A DNA stretch of 23,043 nucleotides from JACQZU01 sp041908165 (GCA_041908165.1 JAYRFV010000121.1:1-23043); one strand, 5' to 3'; positions 6,785-19,731 are shown, counted from the first letter of the stretch. Numbers and translations are program-made. The notes: generated from the sequence alone by a model not told the origin.

Positions 6785-8263
6785 ATGCAAGGAAAGGGCG
6801 GCGGACGCGGCGGGTCCCTGAACCGCCTCCGGGCGGTGGGACTTCTTTGCGTCCTCGGGGCTGGCTCGATGGCCGTGGCGGTGGCCCACTTCGGCTCCCC
6901 CGCCGAGTTCGGCCTGGCCGGCGTGGCCACCGCCAGCCGCACCCTGAACCAGCTCACGGCCGTGATGCTGACCTGCATCGCACTGGTGGTGCCGCTCACG
7001 GCGAACCTCTACACGCCGCGGCTGGTGCGGCTGTACGTCACCCACCCGCTGATCGTCACCGCCCTCTCGGTGCTCATCTTCAGCCACCTGCTGGTGCTCT
7101 CCTCCAGCTTCTTCCCGGCCGGGCACCCGGCCTCCCGGGTGCTCGTCTACGCGATCTCGGGAACCTACCTGCTGGTGCTCGCCGCCACGCTGCCCTTCCT
7201 GTACGCGGTCAGCCAGTTCCTCCGGCCGGCCTACTTCCTGCCGATGCTGACCCGGAGGGGGGAGCAGGCCTTCGCGCGCTGGGCCCGGGGGCGGGATCCT
7301 GAGGAGAACGCGCACCAGCTGTTCGAGACCATCGACGTGGTCACCAACGTGGCGCTCACCGGCATGAACCGCAGCGACCGCCAGCTGGTCCTGCTGGCCC
7401 TGCAGGCGCTCCACACGCTCCTGGGCGCCCTCCTGCAGAGCACGGCCCGGGCCGAACCGGGCTGGCGCCGGACGGTGCCCCGCTTCGTCCCGGGACTGGC
7501 CCTGGAGGGGCAGGCCTACCTCACCCGGCAGGGCATCTGGCCCGAGGCCTACCTGCTGGCCCAGATGCTGAAGGTGATGGAGAACGCCACCCGCAGCCAG
7601 CACGAGATCCTGGCCGAAGTCGCCCGCCACCTGGTGGAATCCGCGGCCCTGGCCCAACGGCGCGGCCAGGAGACGGTGGTCGATCTCCACGTCATGGCCT
7701 TCAACACGCTGATGCGGCAGGCGGTGGAGGACCGCGACCTGCGCCGGTTCCAGAACATCAGCTACCACTACCGGCTGCTGGTCGAGGCCTTCGAGGGCCA
7801 TCCCGCGCGCCTGTTCGCCGCCGCCGAGCAGCTGCTCCACTACGGGAACCTGGCGGCCAAGCAGGAGCTCCACTTCGGCCTGGAGACCGTCCTTTACGAC
7901 CTCGGCGAGCTGGTGCTCTGCCTGGCGGCGCGCAACGAGGCCCTGGCCATGGACCTGGTGCGGCTCCACGCCGGCCCGCTCTGGCAGCGCAGCATCGCGG
8001 CCGGCAGCCAGATGCGCAAGGTCGGCTGGCGGACGCTGCTGCGGGTGCACTGGGAGGCGCGCGCCACCGGGCGGCAGGAGCTGGCCGAGCTGCTGCACTG
8101 GAGCTACCTGTTCGACGACACCATCCACCGGGAGCAGCTGGAGTGGGTGCTGGACGAGAACCGCGAGCTGCACTTCGAGTTCAATGACCGGCTGATGCGG
8201 TTCGCCCACTTCTCCGCGCCGGCGGAGGCCGAAGCCCGTGCCTTCGCGGAAGGGCCCGCCTGA
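6785..8263 (+). CDS. DUF2254-like integral membrane protein
   Basis: A 492-residue protein. The N-terminal third is hydrophobic, with probable membrane segments near residues 18-36, 56-74, 84-106 and 118-142; the rest is a long helical soluble domain. The stretch 'ASRTLNQLTAVMLTCIALVVPLTANLYTPRLVRLYVTHPLI' resembles DUF2254 membrane proteins (S-I-x-L-V-x-L-x(n)-SPR-L-L), and 'ENAHQLFETIDVVTNVALTGMNRSDR' resembles the 'DP.TA...LD.L' region of that family. An in-frame stop at 6776 limits the start to 6785 (ATG) or 6836 (GTG). An AGGAGG at 6753-6758 is too far away to help, so the start is uncertain. The function of the family is unknown. The next gene begins 44 bp downstream and may be co-transcribed. 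Confidence 0.65.
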   Translation: MQGKGGGRGGSLNRLRAVGLLCVLGAGSMAVAVAHFGSPAEFGLAGVATASRTLNQLTAVMLTCIALVVPLTANLYTPRLVRLYVTHPLIVTALSVLIFSHLLVLSSSFFPAGHPASRVLVYAISGTYLLVLAATLPFLYAVSQFLRPAYFLPMLTRRGEQAFARWARGRDPEENAHQLFETIDVVTNVALTGMNRSDRQLVLLALQALHTLLGALLQSTARAEPGWRRTVPRFVPGLALEGQAYLTRQGIWPEAYLLAQMLKVMENATRSQHEILAEVARHLVESAALAQRRGQETVVDLHVMAFNTLMRQAVEDRDLRRFQNISYHYRLLVEAFEGHPARLFAAAEQLLHYGNLAAKQELHFGLETVLYDLGELVLCLAARNEALAMDLVRLHAGPLWQRSIAAGSQMRKVGWRTLLRVHWEARATGRQELAELLHWSYLFDDTIHREQLEWVLDENRELHFEFNDRLMRFAHFSAPAEAEARAFAEGPA

Positions 8264-8307
8264 CCGGACGCGTGCAGGTACCCTTGGACCAGACCCCGGA
8301 GGCGGCC

Positions 8308-9423
8308 ATGGCCGAAGCCCTCGATCGACGCAGCTTCCTGCAGGCCGGCGCAGGGCTGACCGCGGCCCTCGCCGTCCCCGCCGCGGGTGGTGCGCAGGCC
8401 CCGGCGGTGCGGAGGTCCGGGCCGCGGCCGGTGGTGATCGCCAGCGCCAATGGCAACCGCTTCAGGAACGGCGGGCCGGACACCTGCGTGGCGCGGGCCT
8501 TCGCCCTGATCGAGCAGGGCAGGGACGTGCTGGACGCGCTGGTGGAGGGCGTCGGCATCGTCGAGCTCGATCCGCTGGACGAGAGCGTCGGCTACGGCGG
8601 ACTGCCGAACGCCGACGGCGTCGTCCAGCTGGACGCCTCCTGCATGCACGGTCCGACCCTGCGGGCCGGCGCGGTGGCCTGCCTGGAGGGCGTGCGCACG
8701 CCGTCCAGGGTGGCCCGCGCGGTGCTGCAGCACACGGACCACCACCTGCTGGTGGGGAAGGATGCGCAGGCCTTCGCCCGGCAGCTCGGGTTCAGCATCG
8801 AGGCGGACCTGAACACCGAGGCCTCCCGGCGCAAGTGGCTGGAGTGGAAGCGGCGGGTGGACCGCGAGCACTGGCTGGACCCGGCCCAGCGGGCGGCGGC
8901 GGGCTTCGCCGCCGGGCTGTCGATGGTGCGCGACGGGCTGGTCGACCCCGACCACCACTACGGGACCATCAACTGCAACGGCGTGAGCGCCAGGGGCGAG
9001 GTCTGCGGGGTCACCACCACCAGCGGCCTGGCCTGGAAGATCCCCGGCCGGGTCGGCGACTCCCCGGTCCTCGGCGCCGGCCTGTACGTGGACAACGATG
9101 CCGGCGCGGCGGGCAGCACCGGCCGCGGCGAGGCCAACCTCTACGGCCTGTCCTCCTTCCTGATCGTCGAGCTGCTGCGCCGCGGCATGCGCCCCAAGGA
9201 CGCGGGGTTGGAGGCGCTGCGGCGGATCAAGGCGCACACCGTCGAGAAGCGCCTGCTGAACGGTCGCGGCCTGCCCAACTTCAACGTCGCCTTCTACGTG
9301 CTGGCTGCCGACGGCGCGCACGCCGGGGTGTCCCTGTACGCCTCGACCTACGCCGCCTGCGATGCCAACGGTCCTGTCACCCTGAAGACCGAGGCCCTGT
9401 TCGAAGGCAGGCCCTTCGACTAG
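8308..9423 (+). CDS. N4-(beta-N-acetylglucosaminyl)-L-asparaginase-like Ntn hydrolase, Tat-exported
   Basis: A 371-residue protein. A twin-arginine-type leader (DRRSFLQAGAGLTAALAVPAAGG) precedes a glycosylasparaginase/asparaginase-2 fold. These enzymes cleave themselves, and the freed N-terminal Thr hydrolyses Asn-linked GlcNAc or Asn/isoAsp amides. The predicted nucleophile is Thr220 in 'YGTINC'; downstream 'CGVTTTSGLAWKIPGRVGDSPVLGAGLYVDNDAGAAGSTGRGE' carries the conserved GRVGDSP and TGxGE substrate-binding elements. The residue before the cleavage Thr is Gly, where human and Elizabethkingia enzymes have Asp. The ATG at 8308 is favoured over GTG 8272 because GGAGG lies 5 bases before it. 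A periplasmic location is inferred from the leader; the true substrate is not known. Confidence 0.88.
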   Translation: MAEALDRRSFLQAGAGLTAALAVPAAGGAQAPAVRRSGPRPVVIASANGNRFRNGGPDTCVARAFALIEQGRDVLDALVEGVGIVELDPLDESVGYGGLPNADGVVQLDASCMHGPTLRAGAVACLEGVRTPSRVARAVLQHTDHHLLVGKDAQAFARQLGFSIEADLNTEASRRKWLEWKRRVDREHWLDPAQRAAAGFAAGLSMVRDGLVDPDHHYGTINCNGVSARGEVCGVTTTSGLAWKIPGRVGDSPVLGAGLYVDNDAGAAGSTGRGEANLYGLSSFLIVELLRRGMRPKDAGLEALRRIKAHTVEKRLLNGRGLPNFNVAFYVLAADGAHAGVSLYASTYAACDANGPVTLKTEALFEGRPFD

Positions 9424-9454
9424 CCGGACTTCACCTGATCCGGATCTCCTTTTT
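9424..9454 (+). terminator. weak candidate terminator after the asparaginase-like gene
   Basis: A short stem CCGGA (9424-9428) pairs with TCCGG (9439-9443), with a 10-base loop, followed by ATCTCCTTTTT. Five base pairs is marginal, but the T5 run directly after it and the position at the stop codon fit a terminator. Confidence 0.35.
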
Positions 9455-9461
9455 CACAGGA

Positions 9462-9490
9462 TTGACAGCGCTGACGGGCAGGGGGAAAGT
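9462..9490 (+). promoter_or_regulatory. candidate promoter of the MoaD-like/beta-propeller pair
   Basis: A perfect -35 TTGACA (9462-9467), 17-bp spacer, and a poor -10 (GAAAGT, 9485-9490). Transcription would start only a few bases before the ATG at 9504, giving an almost leaderless mRNA; this agrees with the lack of a ribosome-binding site there. The weak -10 keeps confidence low. Confidence 0.25.
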
Positions 9491-9503
9491 GCCCCAAGAT
9501 CCC

Positions 9504-9773
9504 ATGCCCACCGTCAGCTTCACTGGAAACCTGCAGCGCCATGTGCCGTGCCCACCCTGCCAGGCCACGGGTGCCACCGTGCGGGAGGTGCTCGAATGCG
9601 CCTTCGCCCGATACCCTGGCCTTCGCAGCTACGTGGTGGACGAGCACGGTGAACTGCGCTTCCACATGCTGGTCTTCCTCGACGGCGCTCCGGTGACGGA
9701 TCGGCGCGGCCTGGCAGACCCGGTCGGGGAGGCCAGCGAGATCCATGTCATGCAGGCCCTGTCCGGAGGATGA
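9504..9773 (+). CDS. MoaD/ThiS-like ubiquitin-fold protein with C-terminal Gly-Gly
   Basis: An 89-residue protein with the beta-grasp pattern of MoaD/ThiS: 'VSFTGNLQRHV', 'GATVREVLECAFARYPGLRSYVVDEHGELRFHMLVFLDGAPV', 'ASEIHVMQALSGG'. It ends exactly in Gly-Gly, the tail adenylated and thiocarboxylated (or conjugated) in this superfamily. A CPPC motif (residues about 16-19) is unusual for MoaD and could bind metal or be redox-active. No moaE, moeB, thi or E1-like gene is nearby; the partner instead is the beta-propeller gene starting one base after the stop. The start lacks a clear ribosome-binding site; GTG 9489 is an alternative. The role is more likely sulfur carrier or modifier for a local process than molybdopterin synthesis, but this is inference. 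Confidence 0.8.
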   Translation: MPTVSFTGNLQRHVPCPPCQATGATVREVLECAFARYPGLRSYVVDEHGELRFHMLVFLDGAPVTDRRGLADPVGEASEIHVMQALSGG

Positions 9774-9774
9774 A

Positions 9775-10887
9775 ATGTCCGACCGCCTTCTCGTCTCGAC
9801 GCGCAAGGGCCTGTTCGAGGTGGCCCCGGGGCCCTCAGGCTGGGCGATCCAGAGGGTGCACTTCCTCGGCGACAATGTGAGCCTCGCGCTGGCGGATCCC
9901 CGTGACGGGACCTGGCTTGCCGCCCTCGACCACGGCCATTTCGGGGTGAAGCTGCAGCGGTCCCCGGACCGCGGCGGCAGGTGGTCGGAGCAGGCCGTCC
10001 CGGCCTACCCGGAGGCGCCGGCGGGCCACGAGGAGCGCGACTGGCTGGGCCGGGTCATTCCCTGGAAGCTTGTCCGCATCTGGGCCCTGGAGGCGGGCCA
10101 TGCCTCCCGGCCGGGCGAACTCTGGGCCGGCACCCTGCCCGGCGGGCTGTTCCGTTCCGTCGATGGCGGCGCCAGCTGGGAGCTGGTGCGCAGCCTCTGG
10201 GATCATCCGGACCGCTTGAAATGGAGTGGTGGCGGCGCCGACTATCCGGGCCTGCACTCGATCTGCATCGACCCCCGCGACCCGGACCGGGTCGCGGTGG
10301 GGGTTTCCACCGGCGGCGTGTGGCTCAGTGAGGACGGCGGTGGATCCTGGACCTGCCGGGGCGACGGCCTGCGCGCCGAGTACCTGCCCCCAGGGCAGTC
10401 TCAGGATCCCGTGCAGCAGGACGTGCACCGGCTGGTGCAGTGTCCCGCGGCCCCGGACACGTTCTGGATCCAGCACCACAACGGCATCTTCCTGAGTCGC
10501 GATGGTACGCGCTGCTGGCAGGAGATCGCCGCGGCCGGGCCATCCACCTTCGGCTTCCCGGTGGTGGTCCATCCGCGGGATCCGGACACGGCCTGGTTCG
10601 TTCCCGCCATCAAGGACGAACGGAGGGTCCCGGCCGGCGGCTCGGTGGTAGTGACCCGCACCCGGGATGGCGGGCGCAGCTTCGACGAGCTGCGCCAGGG
10701 GCTGCCGCAGGTGCACGCCTACGACCTGGTGTTCCGACACGCCTTGGCCATCGACGGTCGCGGCGAGCGGCTCGCCTTCGGAAGCACCACCGGCGGATTG
10801 TGGGTCAGCGAGGATGGCGGCGACCGGTGGATCACCGTCTCCGAGCATCTCCCCCCCGTCTACGCGGTGACCTTCGCCAGGGATTGA
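9775..10887 (+). CDS. BNR/Asp-box beta-propeller protein (sialidase-like fold, WD40/YVTN/BNR type)
   Basis: A 370-residue protein built of Asp-box (S-x-D-x-G-x-x-W) repeats: 'FRSVDGGASWELV', 'WLSEDGGGSWTCR', 'FLSRDGTRCWQEI', 'TRTRDGGRSFDEL' and 'WVSEDGGDRWITV', the layout of a beta-propeller. It opens with 'LLVSTRKGLFEV' directly at the N-terminus and has no signal peptide, so it is cytoplasmic and unlikely to be a true secreted sialidase. GGAGGA (9765-9770) overlaps the last codons of the MoaD-like gene and supports the ATG; the genes are one base apart, so translation is coupled. I recall this MoaD-like + propeller pair as recurring in other bacteria. Function is unknown; binding or modification by the ubiquitin-like neighbour is a testable idea. 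Confidence 0.82.
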   Translation: MSDRLLVSTRKGLFEVAPGPSGWAIQRVHFLGDNVSLALADPRDGTWLAALDHGHFGVKLQRSPDRGGRWSEQAVPAYPEAPAGHEERDWLGRVIPWKLVRIWALEAGHASRPGELWAGTLPGGLFRSVDGGASWELVRSLWDHPDRLKWSGGGADYPGLHSICIDPRDPDRVAVGVSTGGVWLSEDGGGSWTCRGDGLRAEYLPPGQSQDPVQQDVHRLVQCPAAPDTFWIQHHNGIFLSRDGTRCWQEIAAAGPSTFGFPVVVHPRDPDTAWFVPAIKDERRVPAGGSVVVTRTRDGGRSFDELRQGLPQVHAYDLVFRHALAIDGRGERLAFGSTTGGLWVSEDGGDRWITVSEHLPPVYAVTFARD

Positions 10888-10942
10888 GGGTTTGCCTCTG
10901 CCTCCCGGGCGGAGACCATGGGGGCACACACAGGGGGACACG

Positions 10943-11629
10943 ATGTCGGAGACCGCCGGAACGCCTTTCCAGGCCGCCCTGTTCCGTTTCCTAGGGGACC
11001 TCAAGGCGAACAACGACCGCGCCTGGTTCCAGGCGCAGAGGGCGCGCTACGAGACCGATGCGCGCAACCCGATGCTCGCCTTCATCGCCGGATTCTCCGC
11101 CCCGCTGGCGAAGCTCGGCCGCAACTTCAGCGCCGACCCCCGGCCGGTGGGCGGGTCGATGTTCCGGCTGCACCGGGACACCCGCTTCAGCAAGGACAAG
11201 ACCCCCTACAAGACCCATCTCGCCGCCCACTTCCCCTACCGGAGCCCCGCGGCCGGCGGGGTCCACGGACCCGGCTTCTACCTGCACCTGGAGCCGGGCG
11301 CCAGCTTCGCCGGCGGCGGGCTCTGGCACCCGGAGCCGGACAGCCTGTTCAAGGTGCGGCAGGCCATTGCCACCCAGCCGCGGACCTGGAAGGCGATCCG
11401 CGACTCCGGCCTGGAGATCCAGGGGGATGCCCTCAAGCGGGTTCCGCAGGGCTTCCCGCCGGACCATCCCTGGGCCGAGGACCTCAAGCGCAAGGACTTC
11501 TACATCGGCACCCGGTTCAGCGACGCCCAGGTGCTGGCGCCGGACTTCCTGGGCACCTTCACCGCGGCCTGCAGCGAGGCCCTGCCGCTGGTGAAGTTCC
11601 TGTGCAAGGCGTTGGACCTGCCCTGGTAG
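10943..11629 (+). CDS. DUF2461 domain protein
   Basis: A 228-residue protein matching DUF2461 (TIGR02453-type). It has N-terminal 'FRFLGDLKANNDRAWFQAQRARYET', then 'PVGGSMFRLHRDTRFSKDKTPYKTHLAAHF', and 'GPGFYLHLEPGASFAGGGLWHPEPDSLFKVRQAI', the family's signature blocks. The ATG at 10943 has an AGGGGG sequence just upstream and starts the conserved region; an in-frame ATG at 10892 would add an implausible Pro-rich leader. Members are cytoplasmic, widespread in bacteria and fungi, and of unknown biochemical function. It lies 55 bp after the beta-propeller gene and could be in the same transcript. It converges with the next gene with only four bases between stop codons, so no terminator fits between them. 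Confidence 0.88.
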   Translation: MSETAGTPFQAALFRFLGDLKANNDRAWFQAQRARYETDARNPMLAFIAGFSAPLAKLGRNFSADPRPVGGSMFRLHRDTRFSKDKTPYKTHLAAHFPYRSPAAGGVHGPGFYLHLEPGASFAGGGLWHPEPDSLFKVRQAIATQPRTWKAIRDSGLEIQGDALKRVPQGFPPDHPWAEDLKRKDFYIGTRFSDAQVLAPDFLGTFTAACSEALPLVKFLCKALDLPW

Positions 11630-11633
11630 GGCC

Positions 11634-12053
11634 TCAGGCGCGGACCCGTCGGGCCAGGAACCGCCCGGCGAGGGCCTGCGCCTCGGCCGGGTCGGCGTAG
11701 GCGCCGAGTCTGAAGTCCGGGCACCCGGTGATCATCTTGCTGACCCGGGCGCCGGCCCGGTGCAGGCACAGGACCGGCTTGCCGAGGGCGCGGGCGTGGG
11801 CGAGCTCGAAGCCGACGCCGTGGGAAGGGGTGGTGACCTCGGCCACGAGCACGTCGCAGGCCTCCAGCCAGGCGAGGTCGCGGGCGTAGACCGTGGCGGC
11901 GTCCAGCCGCGCATCCTGGGCCATCACCTCCGGGTCCGCCAGGTGGGCGGTGAGGACCCGGTGGCCGAGGCCCTCGAGGTGCTGGACCAGGGCGGCGTAG
12001 ACCGGCTGGTCCTGGCGGCCGCCGGTCAGCGAGCAGGAGAAGTAGACGTCCAT
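11634..12053 (-). CDS. DNPH1-like nucleoside 2-deoxyribosyltransferase family protein
   Basis: A 139-residue protein. 'VYFSCSLTGGRQDQPVYAALVQHLEGLGHRVLTAHLAD' and 'DLAWLEACDVLVAEVTTPSHGVGFELAHARALGKPVLCLHR' match the 2'-deoxynucleoside 5'-monophosphate N-glycosidase (DNPH1/Rcl) branch of PF05014. The catalytic Glu is Glu83 in GVGFELA; the Asp of 'ACDVLVAE' and Ser/His of 'PSHG' line the site. Such enzymes cleave the N-glycosidic bond of deoxynucleotides, for salvage or for clearing damaged bases. It starts at the ATG overlapping the decarboxylase stop as TGATG, so translation is coupled. It is the last gene of the minus-strand operon. A plain nucleoside deoxyribosyltransferase is the main alternative. 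Confidence 0.85.
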   Translation of the reverse strand: MDVYFSCSLTGGRQDQPVYAALVQHLEGLGHRVLTAHLADPEVMAQDARLDAATVYARDLAWLEACDVLVAEVTTPSHGVGFELAHARALGKPVLCLHRAGARVSKMITGCPDFRLGAYADPAEAQALAGRFLARRVRA

Positions 12054-13515
12054 CAGGCCCCCAACGCGCCTTCGTGGGCCCGGGCCAGGCAGGCCAGCGC
12101 TTCCTCGACTTCGGCCCGGTGGGTGCGCAGGGCCAGCACCGCGAGCCGCAGGCAGAAGGCACCACGCAGCCGGGTGCCGGACAGGAACACCCGGCCCTCG
12201 CGCTGCAGGATCTCGAGAATCCGCTGGTTGAAGGCGTCGGCGTCGCCCGCGGGTGGAAGGAAGCGGAAGGCCATGACGCTCAGCTGGGGCGCGGCCACCG
12301 GTTCCAGGCCCGGCAGCCGCTGCAGGCCGTCCCAGGCCAGCCCGGCCAACCGCAGCTTCTCCTCCAGGGCCGCCCGGAAGGGGGCGATGCCGTGCAGTTG
12401 CAGGGGCAGCCACAGGCGAAGGGCGCGGGCGTGCTTGCTGAATTCCAGGGTCACCTCGGTGGGGCTCAGCTCGTCGAGGTCCTCCGGCGGCGCCGGCAGG
12501 TAGTCGGCGGCATAGGCGTGGGCGCGGCGCAGCGGCTCAAGGTGCCGCACCAGCACCGCGCCGGTGCCCATGGGGGCGAACAGGCCCTTGTGCGGGTCCG
12601 CCACCAGGCTGTCCGCCGCCGCCATCCCGGCCAGCCGGGCCCGGCCCTCGGCGCAGAGCGCGAAGAAGGCCCCGTAGGCGCCGTCCGTGTGCAGCCACAG
12701 GCCGTGGCGCTGGGCGAGCTCGGCGCAGTCGGGCAGGGGGTCCACGGCGCCGGAATTGGTGGTCCCGGCGGTGGGCGCCAGCAGCCAGGGCCGCAACCCG
12801 GCCGCGAGGTCCGCCTGGATCGTCGCCTTGAGCCGGTCCGGCCGCAGGCGGAACCGGGCATCGGTCGGGATCTCCCGCACCTGCGCCTCGCCCAGTCCGG
12901 CCACGCGCAGGGCCTTGCGGACGCAGTGGTGGGCCTGGTCGGACAGGTATACGCAGGCCTTCACCGTATCCGCCGCCTTCAGGCCGGCGGCTTCCCGGGC
13001 GGCGCAGATGCCCACCAGGTGGGCCAAGCTGCCGCCGGCGGCGAGGTTGCCGTGGGTGCCGGCGGGAAAGCCGAACTCCCGGGCCATCCAGGCCAGGATG
13101 AGGTTCTCCAGGCGCACCGCGCCGGGCCCGGCGAAATGGTAGCCGGCGTACTTGTTGGTCAGCGCGGCGAGGAAGTCGCCGAGGGCCCCGGCGAGCTGGG
13201 TGCTGGGCGGGATGAAGGCGAAGTGGCGGCCGGAGCCGCCGTGGGCGCCGGGGGCGTCGACCTGCTCGCGCAGCAGGCGCAGGACCTCTTCCACAGGCCT
13301 GCCGTGCTCGCCGGGCGGTGCCCCCGCCAGCCCCGCGCCAGGCCGCTCCAGCAGCTGGAAGGCTGGCGCCTCGGCCAGTCCTTCATGAAAGGCCTCGGCG
13401 TAGGCCATGACCGCCCGTACCAGGCCGGCCCGCACGTCCGGTTCCGGGTCGAGGAGCCGGGCGAGGGTTTCAAGCTCCTGGAGGTCCATGGTCGTCCCGG
13501 GCGGGCGTCGCCGCC

Positions 13516-13519
<4 letters not shown>
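12053..13519 (-). CDS. PLP-dependent decarboxylase (group II, aromatic amino acid/glutamate decarboxylase-like)
   Basis: A 488-residue fold-type I PLP enzyme. Key residues, numbered from the longer start: Lys311 in DPHKGLF (Schiff base) and Asp279 in LHTDGAYGAF (pyridine nitrogen). 'GNLAAGGSLAHLVGICAARE' and 'LLAPTAGTTNSGAVDPLPDCAEL' are the group II decarboxylase blocks. It would release CO2 from an amino acid to give an amine; the substrate cannot be read from sequence. The start at 13519 overlaps the permease stop as ATGA, like other junctions in this operon; ATG 13489 (478 residues, MDLQELE) is also possible and gives a cleaner N-terminus. Neighbours encode an efflux-type adaptor and permease, so export of the amine or a derived compound is a possibility. 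Confidence 0.85.
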
Positions 13520-14780
<1,261 letters not shown>

Positions 14781-14784
<4 letters not shown>

Positions 14785-16013
14785 CTGGCCCGCCGCTTCA
14801 GGGCCTCGCTCTCGCTCTGGACCTTGACCGCAGCGCCGGCGGCCAGGGTGGCGAGGGCCTTGGCGGGTCCGGTGACCACCTCCTCGCCGTCCTTGACGCC
14901 CTCCAGCACCTCCAGGGCCCGCCGGGTGGTCACCCCGGGCCGGAGGCTGCGCTCCTCGACCCTGCCGCCCTTCACCACGAACACCACCGGACGGGTGCCG
15001 GTGAGCAGGCCGAGGCCGCCGCTCTTCGCGTCGCGCTCCTGCACCGCCTGCAGCGGCACGGTCAGCACCTGCTTGACCTCCTGCACCAGCACCGCCACCC
15101 GCGCGCTCATGCCCGGGCGCAGCGCGCCCAGGTCGTCGTGGCCGCCGGCGAGCAGGATCCGCACCTTGTAGTTCTGTGCATCCTGGCCGGAGTAGCCGGA
15201 GGTTGGCCGGTCGACGCCGGTGGCCACCTCCAGCACCTTGCCCTGGAATACCTTGCCGGGCAGGGCGTCGACCTGGATCTCGGCCGGGTGGCCGGGCCTG
15301 AGCCGGACCACGTCCAGTTCGCCGACCTTCATCTCCGCCAGCAGCTCCGAAAGGTCCGAGATGACCATCAAGACCGCCCCGGCAATGCTGGTCTGGCCGG
15401 CGATGGCGGTCTCGCCCTTCTCGGCCTTGAGGCCGGTGATCCGGCCGGTCATGGCCGCACGGATCACGGTCTTGCTGAGCGCGTCCTGTCCCAGCGCCAG
15501 CTGCGCCTGGGCCTGCTGGACGGCGACCTTGGCCTTCTGCAGCTGGATGTCGGCGGTGTCGCGGGCGAGCTTGGCGGTCTGGTGGTCCTCGCTGGACAGC
15601 AGCCCCTGCTGGTGGAGGATCTCCTGGCGCTTGAAGCTGGCCGCCTGCTTGGCGAAGGTCGCCTCGGCGTTCTCCAGGTCCTGACGGGAGGCGCGCAGCC
15701 CCAGCTCGGCCTGCGCCAGCTGCTGCTTGAACCGCTCCTGGTCGAGGGTCACCAGCAGGTCGCCGGCCTTCACCCACTGGCCGTCCTTGACGTGGATCCC
15801 CATGATCTCGGCGGTCACCGAGGTGCCCACGTTGACCCGCGTGCGCGCCTGGATCTCGCCGTTGGCGTTGATGGTCTCGCGCAGGTCCTGACGCTTCGCC
15901 TGGTCGATGGTGAAGACGACCTCCTCTTTGGCCGTCAAGGACCTGGCCGCGACCCCCGCCCCAGCCAGCACGGCGAGGGAGGGCCAGAGGATCCAGTGGG
16001 TGCGTCGTTTCAT
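14781..16013 (-). CDS. periplasmic adaptor (membrane fusion) protein, MacA/HlyD family
   Basis: A 410-residue protein with an uncleaved N-terminal anchor (about residues 8-25). A lipoyl-like half ('GEIQARTRVNVGTSVTAEIMGIHVKDGQWVKAGDLLVTLD') precedes a long coiled-coil hairpin (about 95-185, Gln/Ala/Leu-rich, with 'SSEDHQTAKL' near the tip). The second lipoyl half with 'IRAAMTGRITGLKAEKGETA' and beta-barrel and membrane-proximal domains ('GVTTRRALEVLEGVKDGEEVV') follow. This is the MacA layout: it links an inner-membrane permease to an outer-membrane channel. GGAG lies 9 bases before the ATG. It is the first gene of the four-gene operon running to 11634. No TolC-like gene is in the window. Confidence 0.9.
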
Positions 16014-16149
16014 GGGGACCGCTCCAGGGCGAAAGGGCGTGCCTGGATCCAGAATCGCACGGGTGCGTCCGGTTTAATAAATCGATGTGGCTAGCTGTAC
16101 CGACGTTTGCCCGGCCCCTGGGGATCCCCCTGGAGGAGGCTTCGAACGG

Positions 16150-16174
16150 AAAAGGGCGGGTCCGCTCCCGCCCT
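16150..16174 (-). terminator. rho-independent terminator downstream of nrdJ
   Basis: An 8-bp GC stem (16153-16160 with 16167-16174, 6-base loop). On the minus strand it is followed by TTTT (A-run 16150-16153 on the plus strand). It sits 24 bp after the nrdJ stop and before the start of the adaptor gene, so the two minus-strand units are transcribed separately. Confidence 0.75.
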
Positions 16175-16197
16175 CTCCCGCTTCCAGGCCCGATCCC

Positions 16198-19581
<3,384 letters not shown>

Positions 19582-19677
19582 GGCGGCTCCTGGCGGCGCG
19601 CAAGGGTGAGGGGAAGCGATCCCCGGATGACATGGACGGAACTGCAGCCCCTGGCGATGAAGGAAAATTCCGTCCGA

Positions 19678-19725
19678 ACTCAAGATTTAGTGTCGGGACC
19701 AAAGAATCACCCCAACATCTTGGGG
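19678..19725. promoter_or_regulatory. tandem NrdR-box-like operators in the nrdJ promoter
   Basis: Two 16-bp imperfect or perfect palindromes: ACTCAAGATTTAGTGT (19678-19693) and CCCCAACATCTTGGGG (19710-19725, part of the longer inverted repeat CACCCCAA-CATC-TTGGGGTG). Both fit the ACnCWAnAT/ATnTWGnGT skeleton of NrdR boxes. Their centres are 32 bp apart, three helical turns, the spacing expected for tandem NrdR boxes in ribonucleotide reductase promoters. The second box fills the -35/-10 spacer, so binding would block RNA polymerase. No nrdR gene is in the window. Confidence 0.72.
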
Positions 19726-19731
19726 TGTCAA
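19703..19731 (-). promoter_or_regulatory. nrdJ promoter
   Basis: On the minus strand: -35 TTGACA (19726-19731), 17-bp spacer, -10 GATTCT (19703-19708). Transcription would start near 19696, giving a leader of about 115 nt. That is too short for a cobalamin riboswitch, and I see no B12-box sequence in it. Confidence 0.65.

Noticed and set aside
9775..10887. Annotation of the propeller as a true exo-alpha-sialidase
   Set aside because: Asp-boxes show the fold only. There is no signal peptide, and I see no catalytic Arg triad arrangement I could defend.
19582..19700. Cobalamin riboswitch in the nrdJ leader
   Set aside because: The predicted leader is about 115 nt and shows no B12-box-like sequence. 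NrdR-type operators explain regulation better.
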